Positions 6,356 through 7,884 of a stretch of 7,884 nt of DNA are shown here, one piece after another; the stretch's first letter is position 1, and every line of letters begins with the position of its first letter. Source of the DNA: Aliarcobacter sp. (GTDB lineage Bacteria; Campylobacterota; Campylobacteria; Campylobacterales; Arcobacteraceae). The position numbers and the translations under genes are program-made. The stretch is from positions 1-7,884 of the forward strand of contig JALRJW010000117.1 of the NCBI GenBank assembly GCA_023268955.1. The letters are read 5' to 3'. Below the pieces are notes generated by a model. That model was not told where the DNA came from. It did no database searches and was given only the letters and a program-made list of their open reading frames with translations.

Positions 6356-6721
6356 ATGAAAAAAGTAACAATCCTTTTATTTTCACTTATTGCAATCTTT
6401 GCGATTATTTTATTTTTCTTTTTTAAAGATAAACCTGCTTTAATTGAAGAAAAGAAAAATAAAGTAATTCAACAAGAAAAAACTCTAGAAAAAAAAGAAA
6501 CAGCACCAAAAGAAGTTGAGTTAAAACTTACTTTAGAACCTTCTAATGAAATTGATAAATCTAAATTCCAAAAAAATGAAGATTACAAAGAAGCTGTTCC
6601 TTTAGGTCAAACTTCAAACGACAATAAACAAAAAGATTTAGATGTAAATATTGGAGTTGATATCAATAAAGAGAAAAAAACTATAGAGGGTGTTGAATTA
6701 AACATTCAAAAAAAGTTCTAA
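6356..6721 (+). CDS. small membrane-anchored protein of unknown function
   Basis: A 121-residue protein with one N-terminal hydrophobic helix (about residues 4-23, MKKVTILLFSLIAIFAIILF) that is an uncleaved anchor or signal. The remainder is a very Lys/Glu-rich hydrophilic tail without cysteines, probably extended or coiled and facing the periplasm, ending ELNIQKKF. No family recognised. The ATG fits the MKK-plus-hydrophobic pattern, but the bases before it are the terminator's T-run, so there is no ribosome binding site; the first later Met is absent from the open frame, so no better start exists. It lies 20 bases upstream of hisIE and is probably transcribed with it. Leaderless or low-level expression is possible. 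Confidence 0.65.
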   Translation: MKKVTILLFSLIAIFAIILFFFFKDKPALIEEKKNKVIQQEKTLEKKETAPKEVELKLTLEPSNEIDKSKFQKNEDYKEAVPLGQTSNDNKQKDLDVNIGVDINKEKKTIEGVELNIQKKF

Positions 6722-6741
6722 ACATAAATACAAGGTAACAC

Positions 6742-7425
6742 ATGAATACATTAAATAAAATTGACTGGGAAAAAGTAGATGGATTAGTTCCTGTAATCTC
6801 TCAAGATGCTACTACAAATGAAGTTTTAATGCTTGCGTATGTAAACAAAGAGGCATTACAATTAACTTTAGAAACTAAATTTGCTCACTATTTTTCAAGA
6901 ACAAAACAAAGAATCTGGAAAAAAGGTGAAAGTTCAAATCACACTCAAGAAATAGTTGAAGTATTAGTAGATTGCGATAATGACACTTTAATTTTTAAAG
7001 TTAATCAAAATGGTGTTGCTTGTCACACAGGAAGAAAATCATGTTTCTTTACAAACCTTGAGACTCTTGAAGAAACACAAAAAGTTGAAATAGATACAAC
7101 TGCAGCATATGGTGTAATTGATACTTTATACCATACAATTATTGAAAAAAAGAGTGATGACCCTAAAACTTCATATACAGCAAAACTTCTTCAAGGTAAA
7201 CAAAACTCTATGCTTAAAAAGATTGTAGAAGAAGCAGGTGAATTTACATTTGCTGTTAAAGATGACAACAAAGAAGAGATTGTTTATGAAGGTGCTGATT
7301 TAATGTACCACTGTTTAGTTGCCCTAGCGTCTAAAAATATTAGTCCAGACCAAATCAAACAAGAAATTTCAAGAAGATTTGGTATGAGTGGAATTGAAGA
7401 GAAAAACTCTAGACCTCAAGAATAA
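6742..7425 (+). CDS. hisIE: bifunctional phosphoribosyl-AMP cyclohydrolase / phosphoribosyl-ATP pyrophosphohydrolase
   Basis: This cytosolic fusion enzyme carries out steps 2 and 3 of histidine synthesis: HisE removes pyrophosphate from phosphoribosyl-ATP and HisI opens the adenine ring of phosphoribosyl-AMP. The HisI domain covers about residues 1-110. It shows WKKGESSNHTQ, the metal-binding DxDxD triad in VDCDNDTL (Asp77, Asp79, Asp81) and the zinc-type cysteines Cys78, Cys94 (GVACHTGR) and Cys101 (KSCFF). The HisE domain covers about 123-215, with KKIVEEAGEFTFAVK and EGADLMYHCLVAL supplying the EExxE and ExxD metal ligands. At 227 residues it has normal fusion length. AAGG precedes the ATG. 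It stands apart from other his genes in this window and converges with a MazG gene of the same fold superfamily as HisE. Confidence 0.95.
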   Translation: MNTLNKIDWEKVDGLVPVISQDATTNEVLMLAYVNKEALQLTLETKFAHYFSRTKQRIWKKGESSNHTQEIVEVLVDCDNDTLIFKVNQNGVACHTGRKSCFFTNLETLEETQKVEIDTTAAYGVIDTLYHTIIEKKSDDPKTSYTAKLLQGKQNSMLKKIVEEAGEFTFAVKDDNKEEIVYEGADLMYHCLVALASKNISPDQIKQEISRRFGMSGIEEKNSRPQE

Positions 7426-7445
7426 GAAGTAATTTTTACTTCTTA
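7423..7445. terminator. symmetrical hairpin covering both convergent stop codons
   Basis: TAAGAAGTAA (7423-7432) and TTACTTCTTA (7436-7445) are perfect complements around a TTT centre. The first three bases are the hisIE stop, and 7436-7438 is the MazG stop on the other strand. It is a candidate two-way terminator, but neither side carries a following T-run, so its strength is doubtful. It may instead block antisense read-through or exonuclease decay. Confidence 0.5.
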
Positions 7446-7696
7446 GTCCCATACTCTATTTTATTTCCATTTTCGTCTATTAATGGATATTTTTTCTCAT
7501 TCTTAATCATTTTACTAAAAATTGCTTCTTCTAAATTAATATCAAGTTTCATGCAAATTCTTATTAGATATATAGCTACATCGGCTATCTCTTCTTTTAA
7601 ATGTACTTTTTTAGCACCTTGCAAATTTGAAGCTTCTTCCAAAGTTAGCCATTGAAAGATTTCTACTAACTCAGCTGTTTCAACACTTAAAGCCAT
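7436..7696 (-). CDS. MazG-like nucleotide pyrophosphohydrolase, 5'-truncated
   Basis: A small all-alpha NTP pyrophosphatase of the single-domain MazG/RS21-C6-like group, which hydrolyses (often aberrant) nucleoside triphosphates to monophosphates. From the first Met (7696) 86 residues remain. SVETAELVEIFQWL carries the first metal ligands (Glu6, Glu9, Glu12) and KEEIADVAIYLIR the second pair (Glu36, Asp39), so the catalytic EExxE/ExxD core is present. The true protein begins further upstream: the codons before this Met read KFSDDRNWNSHHNPKNLA, the usual family N-terminus, up to about 7750. There the frame enters foreign sequence and hits a stop (7757-7759) with no start codon. About 10 residues and the promoter are therefore missing. 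It is tail-to-tail with hisIE, 10 bases apart. Confidence 0.85.
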   Translation of the reverse strand: MALSVETAELVEIFQWLTLEEASNLQGAKKVHLKEEIADVAIYLIRICMKLDINLEEAIFSKMIKNEKKYPLIDENGNKIEYGTKK

Positions 7697-7755
7697 AGCT
7701 AGATTTTTTGGATTATGGTGGGAATTCCAATTTCTATCATCTGAAAATTTGGGAA

Positions 7756-7884
7756 CTTAATTGTATATCCGATACATCCAAAGGTACTCCATATACATTT
7801 GATATGGTTGGTGAAAAATCGGTATTCATTGATGCATCGTTAGATTTGGATATTAGTGGAGCAAAAATGAATCAAGTAATAGGT
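7756..7884 (+). CDS. partial protein of unknown function, right foreign flank
   Basis: An open plus-strand frame of 43 codons runs off the right edge (LNCISDTSKGTPYTFDMVGE and onward, ending GAKMNQVIG). It is open back to a stop at 7696-7698, but the upstream part is antisense to the mazG coding sequence, so the gene presumably began in sequence lost at the junction. The visible residues alternate polar and hydrophobic as in beta-strands. A structural or surface protein would fit, but nothing specific is recognisable. There is no start codon or ribosome binding site at its beginning. Whether it belongs to the same element as the left flank cannot be told from this window. Confidence 0.4.

Noticed and set aside
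1..7884. CRISPR array, tRNA or rRNA genes
   Set aside because: No regularly spaced repeats and no tRNA- or rRNA-like conserved segments were seen on either strand.

Overview
The window reads as a low-GC Campylobacterota chromosome segment, most likely Arcobacteraceae. The support is the strong A/T bias, the codon use, and the adjacent ilvE and SPFH genes; I recall the same pair in Campylobacter (Cj0269c/Cj0268c). The core from about 247 to 7750 holds mostly housekeeping and envelope genes. Both ends appear to be unrelated sequence joined abruptly to interrupted host genes.

Layout. Positions 1 to about 246 are a foreign-looking block with two or three short, tightly packed minus-strand reading frames, phage-like in style but not identified. 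From about 247 to 4136 four genes lie on the minus strand: the N-terminal half of cobalamin-dependent methionine synthase (metH, cut within its pterin-binding domain), a small class I SAM-dependent methyltransferase, a predicted outer-membrane beta-barrel protein and a lipoprotein. A divergent intergenic region (4137-4269) separates them from four plus-strand genes: ilvE, an SPFH/HflK-like membrane protein, a small membrane-anchored protein and the fused histidine gene hisIE. A MazG-like nucleotide pyrophosphohydrolase gene converges on hisIE. It loses its first codons at about 7750, where another unrelated reading frame starts and runs off the right edge.

Function. metH, ilvE and hisIE serve methionine, branched-chain amino acid and histidine synthesis. 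The SPFH protein, lipoprotein, beta-barrel and small anchored protein are envelope components. MazG is probably a nucleotide-pool housecleaning enzyme. There is no obvious defence system, CRISPR array, transposase or RNA gene.

The most noteworthy signals are the two breakpoints that bracket the 7.5-kb host block, which could reflect mobile-element insertion, transduction or a chimeric assembly. Next are a perfect 12-bp inverted repeat around the methyltransferase -10 box, a pair of related palindromes 42 bp apart flanking the outer-membrane gene's likely promoter, and a strong terminator that ends only 2 bases before the next gene's start codon and leaves it without a ribosome binding site.
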